This document shows, piece after piece, positions 22,668 through 24,094 of a DNA stretch of 24,094 nt. The notes below the pieces were generated by a model that saw nothing but the letters and a program-made list of their open reading frames with translations, did not search any database and had not been told where the DNA came from. A program made the position numbers and the translations under genes. The stretch is from assembly GCA_035483935.1 (NCBI GenBank), contig DATHPK010000099.1, positions 1 through 24,094 on the forward strand. The letters are read 5' to 3'. This DNA is from Bog-473 sp035483935 (GTDB taxonomy: Bacteria > Actinomycetota > Acidimicrobiia > Acidimicrobiales > RAAP-2). Within the stretch, counting starts at the first letter, position 1. Each line of letters begins with the position of its first letter.

Positions 22668-23124
22668 GCCAAAGTGCAATCACCCGTGCAGCAGGAATTA
22701 CGGGCGACGCGAGCCGCTGCACCACCGATCCGCCCCGGACCGTCGGGGAAATGCGCGGCGTCCACAACGACGACCTCAAAGTCAACCAGATGGTGACCAG
22801 ATGGTGACCATTCCGTGTCATGCCCACGAGAAGGCGCCCGACCAGATCCACTTCCTGAGTTCCAAGACGGAGAGCAACTCGTTCGCTGAGGCCTTCGCAG
22901 TGGGCCGGCGCTCGCGCTGGCCGACCCGACCACAGCCCTCTCTGCCTCGTTCCCGACAGAGCGACATTGCATTGCGCAGTGCGGATACGAACTGACGGAC
23001 ATGGCCCAACAACGGCGTCGTCGCGTTGGTCATCGCGCGCTGCGTTGGGCGACTCAGCGCTGCGCGCGCGGGTGAGGCAAGCGCCGCAGAGTCCGGTGCG
23101 GGCGCCTCCGCTGGCGTGAGAAGG
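22668..23124. other. Gene-free region between membrane-protein promoter and tRNA-Arg
   Basis: No frame here has a credible gene. The longest open frames lack ribosome-binding sites, have poor composition, or read through the tRNA. What can be seen is a tandem 11-bp repeat at 22785-22806 and a GC-rich imperfect hairpin at 23035-23067. The hairpin has 10-bp arms with one T-T mismatch and a 13-nt loop; it lies downstream of tRNA-Arg, without a T-tract. Confidence 0.6.
22785..22806. repeat. Tandem ACCAGATGGTG direct repeat (2 x 11 bp)
   Basis: Two head-to-tail copies of ACCAGATGGTG, each containing the small palindrome ACCA-GA-TGGT. The 11-bp period places both sites on the same DNA face. They lie about 118 bp upstream of the proposed -10 box of the membrane-protein unit, and a third copy lies past that gene's 3' end at 21593-21603. 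Likely a regulator binding site, otherwise unassigned. Confidence 0.5.
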
Positions 23125-23198
23125 CGCCCCCGGCAGGACTCGAACCTGCGACCATCGGATTAGAAGTCCGCTGCTCTGATCCACTGAGCTACGGGGGC
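23125..23198 (-). tRNA. tRNA-Arg (anticodon TCT)
   Basis: The minus strand folds with acceptor GCCCCCG/CGGGGGC and D-arm AGCTCAGTGGATCAGAGC. The anticodon loop CTTCTAA carries TCT, and the T-arm is GCAGGTTCGAGTCCTGC. Discriminator is G, followed by CCT, so CCA is not encoded. It diverges from tRNA-His, with 147 bp between their 5' ends. Confidence 0.95.
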
Positions 23199-23280
23199 CG
23201 GCAGGCGCGTCGCCCGCAGAGAACAGCCTGACATAGCTGGTTATCCCCACGTGCGCATTCGCGCCTGTGGCACCGTCGTC

Positions 23281-23302
23281 GCGACCAAAGGTCGGTGGTC
23301 GC
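23281..23302. repeat. Inverted repeat between the divergent tRNA genes
   Basis: GCGACC (23281-23286) and GGTCGC (23297-23302) flank AAAGGTCGGT; a nested GACC-AAA-GGTC is also present. It lies 44 bp upstream of tRNA-His and could be a promoter-region site or chance. Confidence 0.25.
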
Positions 23303-23345
23303 CGTGCCTCCGGCCATCGGGCCGTGTGCCACACTTATGGCCCTC

Positions 23346-23420
23346 GGTGGGCGTAGCTCAGTTGGTTAGAGCGCCAGGTTGTGGTCCTGGAGGTCGGGGG
23401 TTCGAGACCCCTCGCTCACC
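23346..23420 (+). tRNA. tRNA-His (anticodon GTG)
   Basis: Acceptor GTGGGCG (23347-23353) pairs with CGCTCAC (23413-23419), with one G-U pair. G at 23346 faces C at 23420, giving the G-1:C73 pair typical of tRNA-His. The D-arm is AGCTCAGTTGGTTAGAGC, the anticodon arm CCAGG-TTGTGGT-CCTGG, and the T-arm GGGGGTTCGAGACCCCT. CCA is not encoded (CCG follows). Confidence 0.96.
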
Positions 23421-23477
23421 CCGAAACGCCGGTCATTCCGGTACCGAACGCGCAGTGCCGCGGGGGGAGGTTCGAAG

Positions 23478-24094
23478 GTGAGTGCAGCGACGAAGGGCCG
23501 TACGGTCCTTGTAACCGGCGCGTCGTCGGGCATCGGCGCCGCCGTTGCGCGCGAGCTCGCCGCTCGCGGCGACACCGTCGCGCTGGTGGCACGGCGGGCG
23601 AACCGGCTTGACGAGGTGCTCGCCGATTGCCGCGCCAACTCGCCCGCCTCCGAACGCTGGGCGGCAGATCTCTCCGACCCGACGAAAGCCGCCGAGCTCG
23701 CGCTGGAGATCTGGGACCACTATGCGGGCCTCGACGTGGTGATCAACAACGCTGCCGTCCCCATGCGGCGCCACGTGACGCGCCTGACCATGTACGAGGT
23801 AGAGCGCACGATGCGGATCAACTACCTGTCGCCGGTGGCGATCTCGTTGGCGGTGCTGCCACGGATGCTCGAGCGCAAGGCCGGCACCATCGTGAACGTG
23901 TCGAGCCTCGGCGGACGCCTGGGCATCACGACCGAGGCTGCCTACTCGGGGTCGAAGTTCGCTTTGGCCGGCTGGAGCGAATCCATGGCCATCGACCTCG
24001 ATCGCAGCGGCGTTTCGGTCAAGCTCATCCTCCCCGGCGCCATCGACACCGAGATCTGGGACCAGCCGGACAACGACGACCCGCTCTACGACGG
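23478..24094 (+). CDS. Short-chain dehydrogenase/reductase, N-terminal part (3' end cut by window edge)
   Basis: A classical SDR oxidoreductase using NAD(P)H, cytosolic. From GTG 23478 the frame is open to the window end (205 codons). TGASSGIG at 13-20 is the cofactor-binding glycine motif, VALVARRANRL follows beta2, and VVINNAAV carries the NNAG-type motif (NNAA here). MRINYLSP has the structural Asn, VNVSSLGG the catalytic Ser, and AYSGSKFAL the YxxxK pair. PGAIDTEIW follows. The Arg pair after beta2 suggests NADPH preference (inference). GGGGGGAGG at 23462-23470, 7 nt before the GTG, makes the start firm. It lies 57 nt downstream of tRNA-His on the same strand. Substrate unknown; about 50 residues are missing at the end. 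Confidence 0.93.
   Translation, partial: MSAATKGRTVLVTGASSGIGAAVARELAARGDTVALVARRANRLDEVLADCRANSPASERWAADLSDPTKAAELALEIWDHYAGLDVVINNAAVPMRRHVTRLTMYEVERTMRINYLSPVAISLAVLPRMLERKAGTIVNVSSLGGRLGITTEAAYSGSKFALAGWSESMAIDLDRSGVSVKLILPGAIDTEIWDQPDNDDPLYD

Noticed and set aside
22801..22995. Plus-strand 64-codon ORF in the gene-free region
   Set aside because: No ribosome-binding site, starts inside the tandem repeat, and the composition shows no domain or conserved-looking pattern.
22297..23334. Long minus-strand open frame of 345 codons across the tRNA-Arg region
   Set aside because: It translates the tRNA-Arg itself (RSSVDQSSGLLIRWSQVRVL), a well-known spurious peptide, and continues out of frame over the membrane-protein gene.
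1..24094. CRISPR array, insertion sequence, prophage, tRNA-linked integration site
   Set aside because: No regularly spaced repeats, no transposase or integrase frames, and no duplicated tRNA 3' ends were found by eye.

Overview
The window looks like chromosomal DNA from a high-GC actinomycete, most likely class Acidimicrobiia. That placement is inferred from strongly GC-rich third codon positions, a mycothiol/DinB-type enzyme, a DUF5679-type zinc-ribbon protein, GTG starts, and several TANNNT -10 boxes placed so that transcripts would be leaderless or nearly so. No insertion sequence, integrase, CRISPR array or rRNA was seen. It reads as ordinary chromosome with accessory signalling and export genes.

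Layout. 1-1230 (minus): 5' part of trigger factor, preceded by a DinB/maleylpyruvate-isomerase-like enzyme. 1359-4717 (plus): small zinc-ribbon protein, D-aminoacylase-like amidohydrolase, and a class III cyclase fused to a degenerate alpha/beta-hydrolase domain. 4759-5563 (minus): tRNA-Pro(TGG) followed by a lysine-rich secreted protein. 5634-7537: metal-dependent hydrolase and TetR regulator, divergent around a perfect 17-bp palindrome that overlaps the tetR -35 box. 7723-9491 (plus): 36-codon leader ORF whose stop overlaps the start of a 14-TM drug-exporter-type MFS gene. 9472-10636 (minus): ParA-type ATPase overlapping a zinc-ribbon protein with a duplicated GKRALF motif. 10718-11893 (minus): secreted DUF3089 hydrolase. 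12120-14164 (plus): second DHA2 MFS exporter overlapping a LOG-family phosphoribohydrolase gene. 14284-15435 (minus): FkbM-type methyltransferase. 15627-19487 (plus): 1286-residue protein with the order C1 cyclase, C2 cyclase, AAA-type NTPase, TPR, like mammalian soluble adenylyl cyclase. 19584-21503 (plus): secreted PKD-repeat protein. 21705-22621 (minus): four-TM membrane protein behind an 11-codon leader ORF. 22622-23124: no gene seen. 23125-23420: divergent tRNA-Arg(TCT) and tRNA-His(GTG). 23478-end (plus): SDR oxidoreductase, cut by the window edge.

Themes. Two unrelated cyclases point to rich cyclic-nucleotide signalling. Two membrane-protein genes are each preceded by a short ORF with a strong Shine-Dalgarno and an ATGA stop/start overlap, suggesting translational coupling or peptide-mediated control. 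The best candidates for new biology are these leader ORFs, the ParA/GKRALF zinc-ribbon pair, the cyclase whose hydrolase domain has lost both Ser and His, and the MFS-LOG overlap. All functions are read from sequence motifs; no database search was run.
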